Source: Alphaproteobacteria bacterium
GTDB lineage: Bacteria > Pseudomonadota > Alphaproteobacteria > Rickettsiales > UBA1997
Length of the DNA stretch: 17,657 bases
Direction: 5' to 3'
NCBI GenBank assembly: GCA_016869775.1
Contig: VGDJ01000009.1
Location: forward strand, 1-17,657
Shown here: positions 8,896-15,289 of the stretch, piece after piece
How positions within the stretch are numbered: the stretch's first letter is position 1
How the letters are laid out: each line of letters opens with the position of its first letter
The notes under the pieces: generated by a model
Databases searched by the model: none
The model's input: only the letters and a program-made list of their open reading frames with translations
What the model was told of the DNA's origin: nothing
Translations under genes and position numbers: made by a program

Positions 8896-8956
8896 CTGGT
8901 TTAAGATTATAAAAAATTTATCATCAAAATTATCAAATTTATTCTAAAAATTTATC

Positions 8957-9814
8957 ATGCACGCATCAATTGATTCAAAAAAAATTATTGCTTTTCAGGG
9001 TTCGAATGGCGCCAATTCAAATTTAGCATGTCTAAAATTTTATCCCAAAATGGAAGCCAAGCCTTATTCAAGTTTTTATGATGTATTTAATGCTATCGAA
9101 ACTGGTGAAGCTGAATTTGGAATGATTCCCCTTGAAAATTCTTACGCTGGAAGAGTTGCTGAAATTCACGATTTGCTTCAAAAACACGATGTAGCAATTA
9201 TTGGCGAACATTTCTTTCCGATTATTCATAATCTAGCTGGAGTTAATGGCGCAAAGCTTGAAGATATAACCGATGTTTACTCTCATCCTCAAGCCTTAAT
9301 GCAATGCCAAAAAAATTTGCGCACGCTTAAAATAAAAATTCATGAATCATCTAATACCGCTAAATCAGCTGAGTTTGTAGCACAAACTAATGATAAGACC
9401 AAGGGAGCAATTTGTTCAAAATTAGCGAGTGATTTGTTTGGATTAAGCATTATTAAAGAAAACATTCAAGATTCCGGAAACGATAATATGACCATTTTCA
9501 TAGTTATTGCCAAAAAACCCATTGAAATAGATCCTAACAATGGCATGACAATAACCGCCCTTTTGTTTACTATTCGCAATATCCCAGGCTCACTTTATAA
9601 AGCACTCGGAGGTTTTGCAACCAATGGCGTTAGCATTGTAAAGCTCGAAAGCTATATTCCTGGAGGAGTTTCAAGCCAAGCAAAATTTTTCATTTCAATT
9701 GAAGGCCATCCATCACAAAAAAATGTTGCTCTTGCGCTGGAAGAATTGGGATTTTTTTCTAAAAGTGTAAAATTGCTTGGTGTTTACCATGCTGATAAAT
9801 CTCGAAACTCTTAA
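8957..9814 (+). CDS. pheA: Prephenate dehydratase with C-terminal ACT domain
   Basis: Converts prephenate to phenylpyruvate, the committed step to phenylalanine; cytosolic. 285 residues, the monofunctional form with no chorismate mutase domain. Catalytic domain (about 8-185): FQGSNGANS (13-21), GMIPLENSYAGRV (55-67), YSHPQALMQC (108-117) and SSNTAKSA (131-138). The ACT regulatory domain spans about 197-280 with NIPGSLYKALGGFATNGV and KLESYIPGG; ESY in place of ESR is common in Alphaproteobacteria. Oddity: the usually invariant Thr-Arg-Phe active-site motif reads Thr-Ile-Phe (179-181), keeping the catalytic Thr but losing the Arg. The frame is otherwise intact and codon use matches its neighbours. 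rsmD starts one base after the stop codon. Confidence 0.94.
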   Translation: MHASIDSKKIIAFQGSNGANSNLACLKFYPKMEAKPYSSFYDVFNAIETGEAEFGMIPLENSYAGRVAEIHDLLQKHDVAIIGEHFFPIIHNLAGVNGAKLEDITDVYSHPQALMQCQKNLRTLKIKIHESSNTAKSAEFVAQTNDKTKGAICSKLASDLFGLSIIKENIQDSGNDNMTIFIVIAKKPIEIDPNNGMTITALLFTIRNIPGSLYKALGGFATNGVSIVKLESYIPGGVSSQAKFFISIEGHPSQKNVALALEELGFFSKSVKLLGVYHADKSRNS

Positions 9815-9815
9815 A

Positions 9816-10415
9816 ATGCGAATTATTAGCGGAAAATTCAAAGGGCAAAAATTAGTTGATTGCTCTAAGATGATCGGTTTGCGACCAACAACAGACTGGT
9901 CACGCGAGGCATTATTTAATATATTGCAATCGGGTAAATTTTTAAAAAATACTGAATTTAATTTACAAGGTTGTAATTTTTTAGATGCGTGCTGTGGAAC
10001 TGGTGCTGTTGGTATTGAGGCAATTTCGCGCGGAGCAAGAAAATCAATTTTTGTTGATAACAATATTGAGCACTTACAAATTCTGAAAAAAAATATAGCC
10101 AATTTTAAAATCGAGAATCAAACACATATTATCCATCGCGACATAAATAGTTTAACAAAGATAGATGATGAGTTTGATGCGGTTTTTCTGGATCCACCTT
10201 ATGATTCAAATTATCAAAAAATGGTCCGAAATTTAATTAAAAATCAAATAATTACTAAAAAAACTATTTTAATAATTGAATTTGAAACCAAAGATTTGCA
10301 AAAGTTTAGAGAAATTTTAAATAAAGATTTCTTGACACTCGAAGAACGAAAATATGGCAGAAGTTTTTTAGGAATTTATCAGATTTTATCAGAATTTTCG
10401 CCCCAAATTTTATAA
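9816..10415 (+). CDS. rsmD: 16S rRNA (guanine-966-N2)-methyltransferase RsmD
   Basis: SAM-dependent methyltransferase modifying G966 of 16S rRNA during 30S assembly. 199 residues. Family blocks: MRIISGKFKGQKL at the N-terminus, GLRPTTDWSREALFNIL (21-37), SAM motif I FLDACCGTGAVGIEA (55-69) and the catalytic FLDPPY (124-129). The frame is open further upstream (to 9777), but that would overlap pheA. The ATG at 9816 gives the N-terminus expected for the family and sits one base after the pheA TAA, so I choose it; coupled translation with pheA is likely. The gene converges with the small gene at 10451. Confidence 0.94.
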   Translation: MRIISGKFKGQKLVDCSKMIGLRPTTDWSREALFNILQSGKFLKNTEFNLQGCNFLDACCGTGAVGIEAISRGARKSIFVDNNIEHLQILKKNIANFKIENQTHIIHRDINSLTKIDDEFDAVFLDPPYDSNYQKMVRNLIKNQIITKKTILIIEFETKDLQKFREILNKDFLTLEERKYGRSFLGIYQILSEFSPQIL

Positions 10416-10432
10416 AACAAATGTTTTATAAA
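10409..10432. terminator. AT-only hairpin between convergent genes
   Basis: Perfect 10-base inverted repeat TTTATAAAAC / GTTTTATAAA (10409-10418 and 10423-10432) with an AAAT loop, overlapping the rsmD stop codon and lying 18 bases from the end of the convergent gene. Placement suits a bidirectional terminator, but the stem has one G-C pair only, and there is no long T run, so function is uncertain. Confidence 0.4.
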
Positions 10433-10450
10433 GCTAATTTTAAGGGGAAA

Positions 10451-10642
10451 TTATTCTTCAATCTTATCAAGTTGTAGGTGAAGATTGTTTTTGTCGGTCG
10501 CAACTTCACTCAAAATTTTTTTACGCAATTCAGCGGTGTGATTTTCGATGGCATCAAGAATTTCAAGAATTTCTGACAGTTCTTTTGTGTATTTATTTTC
10601 AGAGTTTTGAATTTTTTGAACTTTATTGAGCAATTGTGACAT
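10451..10642 (-). CDS. Small coiled-coil protein of unknown function
   Basis: 63 residues, charged and almost entirely helical in character, with heptad-like spacing of Leu/Ile (LSEILEILDAIENHTAELRKKIL). No Cys or Trp, no signal peptide and no membrane segment. Size, position and helix content recall XseB (exonuclease VII small subunit) or SlyX, but I see neither the XseB FEEAL..LE.IV..LE pattern nor the SlyX core, so I give no name. The frame is open from ATG to TAA between two real genes and composition is like its neighbours; it is probably real. It lies downstream of birA on the same strand with a 103-base gap, so it may have its own promoter; on its strand TTGACT occurs in that gap about 90 bases ahead of the ATG. 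Confidence 0.6.
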   Translation of the reverse strand: MSQLLNKVQKIQNSENKYTKELSEILEILDAIENHTAELRKKILSEVATDKNNLHLQLDKIEE

Positions 10643-10745
10643 AAATTTTTGGTAAAAATTAGCTATAATTAATCCTTAAGCTATGGGGATTCATAAAATT
10701 GAGTTGGCGATAATTCCAAAACCACTTTCAATAGTCAAATAATTT

Positions 10746-11504
10746 TTAAACAAAAATATCCCCAAAAAAAAATTTCATTATTTTATTGTCGATCTCGATC
10801 AAAATATTACCGTCGTCGTCAATATTTTTAAAAACTCCTGAAATTTTGGTATTGCTGGGCTTTATAGTGATGTTTTGATTTAAATTATAAGCATTTTTTA
10901 ACCACAATTCACGAATATTTTTAAATCCAAATTTCAACCAATTTTCATATAAAATTTCAAATTCATCGAGAAATAATTTTAACAAATCAAGCGTTGAAAT
11001 ATTAATTGAAAAACTAGCTAAATTCGTGGCTGGAAAGATTGTGCCGGTTGGATTAGAAGCTATATTGATTCCAACACCAACTACCAAAAATTCATTTAAA
11101 TTGTGAGAATTTTTACTCTCAATTAAAATGCCAGCAATTTTTTGATTATTGATTAGCAAATCATTAGGCCATTTGTTTTTTATTTCAGCCCTTAATTCAT
11201 ATTTGTTAAAAATTTTTTCAAAAGTTTTTTGAATTGCACAACTTACAACAAATGAAATTTTTGAAATTTGATTTAAATTTATTTTAGGTTGCAAAATTAA
11301 TGAAAAATATAAATTTCCATATGGTGAATACCAATCTCTTTGAAGCCTTCCGCGCCCTTTTGTTTGATAATTTGCCAAAATTAATTCGTGGTCAAAAATT
11401 TGTTGATTTTCAGCCAAATTATATGCCAATTCGTTGGTGCTAGACAACTCGTCATAATGATGAATGGTGAAGTTTTTATATTTGCGATTTGCAATTAATT
11501 TCAT
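10746..11504 (-). CDS. birA: Biotin-[acetyl-CoA-carboxylase] ligase, no DNA-binding domain
   Basis: Activates biotin to biotinyl-AMP and attaches it to the biotin carboxyl carrier protein of acetyl-CoA carboxylase. 252 residues: the catalytic domain with SSTNELA (21-27), the adenylate-binding loop GRGRLQRDWYSPYGNLYFS (50-68), KWPNDLL (111-117) with Lys122 in QKIAGILIES, and a short C-terminal beta domain. There is no N-terminal winged helix, so it is the monofunctional class I type and not a repressor of biotin genes. Its ATG overlaps the yaaA stop (ATGA, four bases), indicating an operon. The central region is very rich in Asn, Lys and Ile, in line with AT drift. Confidence 0.94.
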   Translation of the reverse strand: MKLIANRKYKNFTIHHYDELSSTNELAYNLAENQQIFDHELILANYQTKGRGRLQRDWYSPYGNLYFSLILQPKINLNQISKISFVVSCAIQKTFEKIFNKYELRAEIKNKWPNDLLINNQKIAGILIESKNSHNLNEFLVVGVGINIASNPTGTIFPATNLASFSINISTLDLLKLFLDEFEILYENWLKFGFKNIRELWLKNAYNLNQNITIKPSNTKISGVFKNIDDDGNILIEIDNKIMKFFFGDIFV

Positions 11505-12247
11505 CGAATAAAAACCAATTGATTTGAATCTGAATATTGAGAGGAGAATTGATATTTTTCCAACTTAAAATCTTTTAAATCGTTAAGATGAGTGATCCTA
11601 TTTTTAATTATAAAATTTGTCATTAAACCTCTTGCCCTCTTAGCATTGATGCCAATTATTTTATAAACCTCGCCTCTTTTTTCTTTAAAAATTATGTCGA
11701 TAATTTTTTTGTTACAAATTTTTCGATTAATTGATTGAAAATATTCACTTGAGGCTAAATTTATAAGGTATTGCGATTCGGTTTTGTTGATTTCTAAAGT
11801 GATTTTATCTCCCCAAAATTCATATAAATTTTTTGAAATAAATCTAATTTTTTTAAAATCAGTTCCCATTTCAAGTCGATATGGAGAAATTTCATCTAGA
11901 GGCCTTAAAAATCCGTATAAACCAGATAGAATTATCAAATGATTCTGAGCAAATTTAAAATCTTCGATAGTATAATTTTTTTTATCAATTCCATCATAAA
12001 CATCACCGTCAAAAGCTAAAATTGCTTGTCTTTTTTTAGCTTGATCAAAATTTTGAAAACGCTCGAAATTTAATTTAGCTAAATTTTTGCTAATGTTCAT
12101 TAAACTCTCCAAATTTTCGATTGAAAAATTTTTTAATTCCGCAACTAATTTTTGAGTATCTTTTAAAAATATTGGCGATGATTTATTCGATAACATAAAA
12201 TTGGTTTCGAAGTCTAAAGATTTAGCTGGAGATAATGCGATTAACAT
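11501..12247 (-). CDS. yaaA: YaaA (DUF328/UPF0246) peroxide-stress protein
   Basis: Cytosolic protein that in E. coli lowers free iron and limits Fenton damage under peroxide stress; it has a helix-hairpin-helix-like DNA-binding fold. 248 residues, normal length. Conserved blocks are MLIALSPAKSLDF at the N-terminus, AFDGDVYDGI (79-88), ILSGLYGFLRPLDEISPYRL (106-125) with EMGTDF following, and NAKRARGLM (201-209). Start is the ATG at 12247. First gene of the yaaA-birA pair, divergent from trcR. The nearby PrxQ peroxiredoxin gives the neighbourhood a peroxide-defence flavour, although the two are on opposite strands. Confidence 0.95.
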   Translation of the reverse strand: MLIALSPAKSLDFETNFMLSNKSSPIFLKDTQKLVAELKNFSIENLESLMNISKNLAKLNFERFQNFDQAKKRQAILAFDGDVYDGIDKKNYTIEDFKFAQNHLIILSGLYGFLRPLDEISPYRLEMGTDFKKIRFISKNLYEFWGDKITLEINKTESQYLINLASSEYFQSINRKICNKKIIDIIFKEKRGEVYKIIGINAKRARGLMTNFIIKNRITHLNDLKDFKLEKYQFSSQYSDSNQLVFIR

Positions 12248-12324
12248 AATGTTTGCTTGCTTTTAAAGTTAGAAAGTTTTTTAATAAAATCACAAATCAT
12301 TTTAAAGCTTTAATTATAAAAATC

Positions 12325-12909
12325 ATGCAAGAATTACCTTTAATGCGCAAAGCAACTGCTGTTTGGCTAGTTGAAAATACTTCACTTACTTTTTTACAAA
12401 TTGCAATATTTTGCGGACTTCATGAACTCGAAGTTCAAGGTATTGCTGATGGCGATGTTGCATCTGGTATAATTGGCCAAAACCCAATTTTGTCTGGCCA
12501 ACTTACGGAAGAAGAAATCAAAAGATGTGAAAACGATCTAAGCGCAACTTTAATTATAAACAAAAGCGCCTCAAGCAAAATAAAAATCACTGAAAAACAA
12601 TCAAAATATACTCCAATAGCTCGCCGTCAAGACAAGCCGGATGGCATATTTTACTTATTAAAATATTACCCAGAAATTACCAATTCACAAATTAAAAAAC
12701 TCATTGGAACTACCGACAAAATGATCGACTCTATTCGATCTCGCTCACACTGGAACATGAAAAACATTAAACCTCGCGATTTAGTTCTTCTTGGTCTTTG
12801 TAGTCAATCTAAGTTTAATGAGGTAATTTCCCAAATAAAATCATCTGAAAACAACTCTATCGAGACTTCAGAAAAAAACAAAAAATCTAAAAAAATTCAT
12901 AAATCATGA
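12325..12909 (+). CDS. TrcR family cell-cycle transcriptional regulator (DUF1013)
   Basis: Alphaproteobacteria-specific regulator. 194 residues from the ATG at 12325. The family core is clear: LPLMRKATAVWLVENTSLTF (4-23), FCGLHELEVQGIADGDVASG (29-48), SGQLTEEEI (57-65), YTPIARRQDKPDGI (95-108), LIGTTDKMIDSIRSRSHWN (126-144) and LGLCSQ (156-161). The two halves look like paired helix-turn-helix regions. The frame is open up to 12253, but that extension uses a TTG, is Lys/Phe-rich and is not part of the family; starting at MQELPLM matches relatives. The C-terminal 25 residues are a Ser/Asn/Lys tail. The stop overlaps the bcp start (ATGA), so the two genes form an operon. A perfect 12-base palindrome TTAAAGCTTTAA lies at 12302-12313, just before the start. 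Confidence 0.92.
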   Translation: MQELPLMRKATAVWLVENTSLTFLQIAIFCGLHELEVQGIADGDVASGIIGQNPILSGQLTEEEIKRCENDLSATLIINKSASSKIKITEKQSKYTPIARRQDKPDGIFYLLKYYPEITNSQIKKLIGTTDKMIDSIRSRSHWNMKNIKPRDLVLLGLCSQSKFNEVISQIKSSENNSIETSEKNKKSKKIHKS

Positions 12910-13382
12910 CAATTGAAATTGGTCAAGTTGCGCCACTTTTTTCTTTACCAAGCGACGAAGGAAATGAATTTAATCTAGTAGAGCTCAAAGGTAAATTTGT
13001 GGTAATTTATTTTTATCCTAAGGATGATACTCCTGGTTGCACAATTGAAGCTCAAGACTTTAGCAAAAAAATCTCAGAATTTGAAAAACTTGATTGTGTT
13101 GTAGTTGGGATTTCAAAAGATAGCGTGGCTAGTCATTGCAAATTTATTGAAAAATATAAACTTTCGATACCGCTTCTTGCTGATGAGTCGGGAGATGTTT
13201 GTTGTTCATATGGAGTTATTCAAGAAAAATCAATGTTTGGAAAAAAATACTTTGGCATTAACCGCTCAACCTTTCTAATTGATAAACTCGGAAAAATACT
13301 TGAAACTTGGTCTTCTGTTAAAGTTAAAGGACATGTTGACGAAGTTTTAAAAAGTCTTGAAAAACATATAAAATCAGCTTGA
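12906..13382 (+). CDS. bcp: Thioredoxin-dependent peroxiredoxin, PrxQ/Bcp family
   Basis: Thiol peroxidase reducing hydroperoxides, recycled by thioredoxin; cytosolic, no signal peptide. 158 residues, family length. The peroxidatic Cys45 is in FYPKDDTPGCTIEAQDF (36-52). The usual resolving Cys five residues later is Gln50, so this is not the common helix-2 type. Cys78 in SHCKF is at the place used by the helix-3 2-Cys subgroup and is the best resolving candidate; Cys64, Cys99 and Cys100 also exist. The conserved NRSTFLID segment closes the active site (Arg near 119). It starts within the trcR stop codon, so expression is likely coupled to that regulator. The stop is TGA, evidence for the standard genetic code here. 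Confidence 0.94.
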   Translation: MTIEIGQVAPLFSLPSDEGNEFNLVELKGKFVVIYFYPKDDTPGCTIEAQDFSKKISEFEKLDCVVVGISKDSVASHCKFIEKYKLSIPLLADESGDVCCSYGVIQEKSMFGKKYFGINRSTFLIDKLGKILETWSSVKVKGHVDEVLKSLEKHIKSA

Positions 13383-13678
13383 TTTTTGTTTTACCCATTC
13401 ATATCATGCTTCGCTTGCAACTTTTAAGGCAAATCTTTCTATCTTTTAATCATCTTAAAAATTCAATAATTCATATAAATTTTGTTTTTTATTTGTATGT
13501 TTATTGCAAAGATTATTAGCCAAAAAGTTTATCTGTAGACATGCATCATAAAGTTGGCTTTGAAAATTCTAACTTTGATAATCAAAAATTAATTTTGCTT
13601 ATTTGAGTAATTTTTACTCATAAAGAATTAATTCAGAAAATTACTAAATTATTTTATAAAAATTGGAGAACATAAACT
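13383..13678. other. bcp-rplY intergenic region with dyad symmetries
   Basis: 296 bases, very AT-rich, with no tRNA or convincing gene. It contains TTTGATAATCAAA at 13574-13586 (6-base arms about a central A) and TGAGTAA TTT TTACTCA at 13604-13620 (perfect 7-base stem). An ATG-started frame of 37 codons at 13406 and another of 21 codons at 13541 have no RBS and look like chance. The stretch probably carries the rplY promoter and leader; the dyads could be operator sites or leader hairpins. Confidence 0.45.
13665..13669 (+). promoter_or_regulatory. Shine-Dalgarno site of rplY
   Basis: GGAGA, 9 bases ahead of the ATG at 13679. It is the clearest ribosome binding site among the live genes here; most others show no purine-rich box, so strong initiation of a ribosomal-protein gene is indicated. 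Confidence 0.75.
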
Positions 13679-14344
13679 ATGTCGATCTCACTAAAAGCTG
13701 AAAACCGAGAACAACTTGGCACGCTTGCCTCTCGTAAAATCAAAAGACAAGGACTAATCCCAGCCGTCATATACTCTAAGAAGGGCAATATAAATCTAAC
13801 TCTAAATTCACGAGACTTTGAACAACAATTTGAAAAAGGCGTCGTCTTAACTTCGGTTATCGACCTTGAAATTTCGGGTAAAAAAACTCGCGTTATTGCT
13901 CATAAAGTTGAATTAGATCCAGTTTCTGATAGACCAATTCACATTGATTTTATGCTTTGCGAAGAAAATAAACCGATTCGCGCAAAACCAAAGATTAAAT
14001 TCACCAACCAAGATAAATCACCCGGCCTTAAAAAAGGTGGCTTCCTTCACATTGTCGCCAGAAAGCTTGAAGTTCTTTGTGATGGTGAAAAGTCAATTCC
14101 AGAAACAATCGATGCCGATGTCGGCTCACTTCATGTCGGATCAAAGTTTAGGGCTAATAACCTATCTCTTCCGCAGGGTGTTAAACTTCTAAAAAAAGGT
14201 AATTTTTTGATCGCAAGTGTTATTGGCCGAGGAAAATCTGAAGATGAAAAAACAGCTACTCCAGCTGCTGCAACAACCGCAACCGCAACAACAACACCTT
14301 CTCCAACAAAGGCTGATGATAAAAAACCCGAAGCTAAAAAATAG
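13679..14344 (+). CDS. rplY: Large ribosomal subunit protein bL25, long Ctc form
   Basis: 5S rRNA-binding protein of the 50S subunit. 221 residues: the N-terminal L25 domain (about 1-95; LKAENREQLGTLASRKIKRQ, GLIPAVIYSKKG, HIDFM) and the C-terminal Ctc/TL5 beta domain (about 98-185, with GGFLHIVARKLEVLCDG and IPETIDADVGSLHVGSKF). Then comes a disordered tail (about 187-221) of Ala/Thr and Lys/Pro repeats, a usual end for alphaproteobacterial Ctc proteins. A good RBS precedes it and a strong intrinsic terminator follows 26 bases after the stop. pth, which often follows rplY, is absent; the next bases open into the decayed region. Confidence 0.96.
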   Translation: MSISLKAENREQLGTLASRKIKRQGLIPAVIYSKKGNINLTLNSRDFEQQFEKGVVLTSVIDLEISGKKTRVIAHKVELDPVSDRPIHIDFMLCEENKPIRAKPKIKFTNQDKSPGLKKGGFLHIVARKLEVLCDGEKSIPETIDADVGSLHVGSKFRANNLSLPQGVKLLKKGNFLIASVIGRGKSEDEKTATPAAATTATATTTPSPTKADDKKPEAKK

Positions 14345-14370
14345 ATAACATCGTTAAATTTTTATTAAAA

Positions 14371-14405
14371 AAGGCTTTGCAGATGCATGCAAAGCCTTTT
14401 TTTAT
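14371..14405 (+). terminator. Rho-independent terminator after rplY
   Basis: Perfect 11-base stem AAGGCTTTGCA / TGCAAAGCCTT (14371-14381 and 14388-14398), loop GATGCA, extended by A-T pairs and followed by a T tract to about 14403. The run of A before the stem also allows termination from the opposite side. Strongest intrinsic terminator in the window. Confidence 0.92.
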
Positions 14406-14414
14406 TTAACTGTC

Positions 14415-14448
14415 TAAAAATCTTAATTTTAAAAATTTAAGATTTTTA
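14415..14448. terminator. 12-base inverted repeat downstream of the small exported protein
   Basis: TAAAAATCTTAA at 14415-14426 and TTAAGATTTTTA at 14437-14448, perfect arms round a 10-base AT loop. It lies about 80 bases past the stop of the minus-strand gene at 14529 and ends in T-rich sequence on either strand, so it may end that transcript. Two G-C pairs only, hence low stability. Confidence 0.35.
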
Positions 14449-14528
14449 ACAATTTTAAGTAAAAATATAAAAGGGATTAAGCGCTTAAGCTACAAAACTT
14501 AAAACAATTAATAACTCAAACAATTTAA

Positions 14529-14663
14529 TTATTTTTGATTAATATCCGCCGACTTAAAAGTAAAAAATCCTCTATCATCCCTCCCATCTTGATAGCATGA
14601 ACTGTTGGCACTCAATGCTAAAAATAAAGCTAATAAAGTAATTTTTGTAAAAATTTTTTTCAT
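14529..14663 (-). CDS. Small exported protein, possible lipoprotein (44 aa)
   Basis: Intact 44-codon frame from ATG (14663) to TAA. The N-terminus is a textbook export signal: MKKIFTK, a hydrophobic core ITLLALFLALSA (8-19), then NSSC with Cys23. The Cys right after the core suggests lipoprotein processing, though Asn at -3 is a poor lipobox; signal peptidase I cleavage after Ala19 is the alternative. The mature part would be only about 22 polar residues (CYQDGRDDRGFFTFK and a few more). I do not recognise the family; entericidin-like toxins share the size but not the sequence. There is no clear RBS. Unlike everything else between 14400 and 16700 it has no stops or frameshifts, so it may still be live. 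Confidence 0.55.
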   Translation of the reverse strand: MKKIFTKITLLALFLALSANSSCYQDGRDDRGFFTFKSADINQK

Positions 14664-14798
14664 AAAATGCAGTTATTTAAATTAATAATGAATCAAAGAA
14701 AATATTTCTTTTAATAAATTTTAATAATCCAGATTCTATAAAAAAGTTTTAAAAATAATTCGTCTCTTATTCAAACATCAACTCATATAATTTAACAA

Positions 14799-15289
14799 AT
14801 GTCCCTATCAACCCAGCAATCACAACCCTATCATCAAATTTAATAAGCTCTCTTCCTTTCTTAAATTGATAAAAATCTTAGTGAAAACCATACAGTTTTG
14901 GTAGGAGCTCAAGCCCTAGCTGAAGCACTTCAAACAAATTCAAATCTGATAACTCTTGATCTTAGAGGCGATTCAATCAGCCGTGATAATTTAATTATAA
15001 TAGACAATTACCTCGCAAGAAACCAAAAGCTTCCAACTCAAATTTCTGAAAAAATCTATCAAAGCTGGCAAGAGCAACAAATTTTAGAACAACAATCATA
15101 ACATTCATTAGAACAACAAAACCTCCCAAGCACTCCAGCCAAACATCAATTAAAGCTTGATCCTCTGAATTAAAACTAATCAATACTTCTCCAAAATATT
15201 CTATAGAAATCTTAAGTCAGTTCTTACGAAAAGATGGCGTTTCTCAAGCTGATCCTCAAAAAATTATTTTATCACATTTATGGTCTTGA
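14799..15289 (+). pseudogene. Decayed leucine-rich-repeat (NLR/RI-type) protein gene
   Basis: The recognisable core is VGAQALAEALQTNSNLITLD with LRGDSIS following (about 14901-14981). It matches the ribonuclease-inhibitor/NLRC3-type LRR pattern of GA.ALAEAL..N..L..LDL.gN.I. In one frame the sequence runs from ATG 14799 (MSLSTQQSQPYHQI) through stops at 14841, 14844 and 14862, then 15099 (TAA). It continues open to about 15161, where a one-base shift leads into another open frame of 42 codons (SSELKLINTSPKYSIEILSQ...) ending in TGA at 15287. A Gln-rich linker with an in-frame 24-base partial duplication (TTAGAACAACAA at 15084 and 15108) precedes the shift. The best intact piece is about 78 codons, without a good start. 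TATAAT at 14786 lies just ahead of the ATG. In host-associated Alphaproteobacteria such LRR proteins are often secreted; that role is inference. Confidence 0.65.

Noticed and set aside
9777..9815. Upstream extension of rsmD by 13 codons
   Set aside because: It overlaps the end of pheA, and the family N-terminus begins at the ATG 9816, one base after the pheA stop.
10451..10642. Naming the 63-aa protein XseB
   Set aside because: Only size and helical character fit; the conserved XseB pattern is not visible, so it was left unnamed.
12253..12324. Upstream extension of trcR by 24 codons from a TTG
   Set aside because: The extra residues are not part of the family; the MQELPLM start agrees with relatives and the extension covers the divergent promoter gap.
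13406..13612. Two short plus-strand frames (37 codons at 13406, 21 codons at 13541) in the bcp-rplY gap
   Set aside because: No ribosome binding site, and phenylalanine/isoleucine/tyrosine-rich or very short products expected by chance in AT-rich DNA.
14995..15183. 62-codon minus-strand frame across the LRR relic
   Set aside because: It is the antisense shadow of the recognisable LRR frame on the plus strand and shows no motif or RBS.
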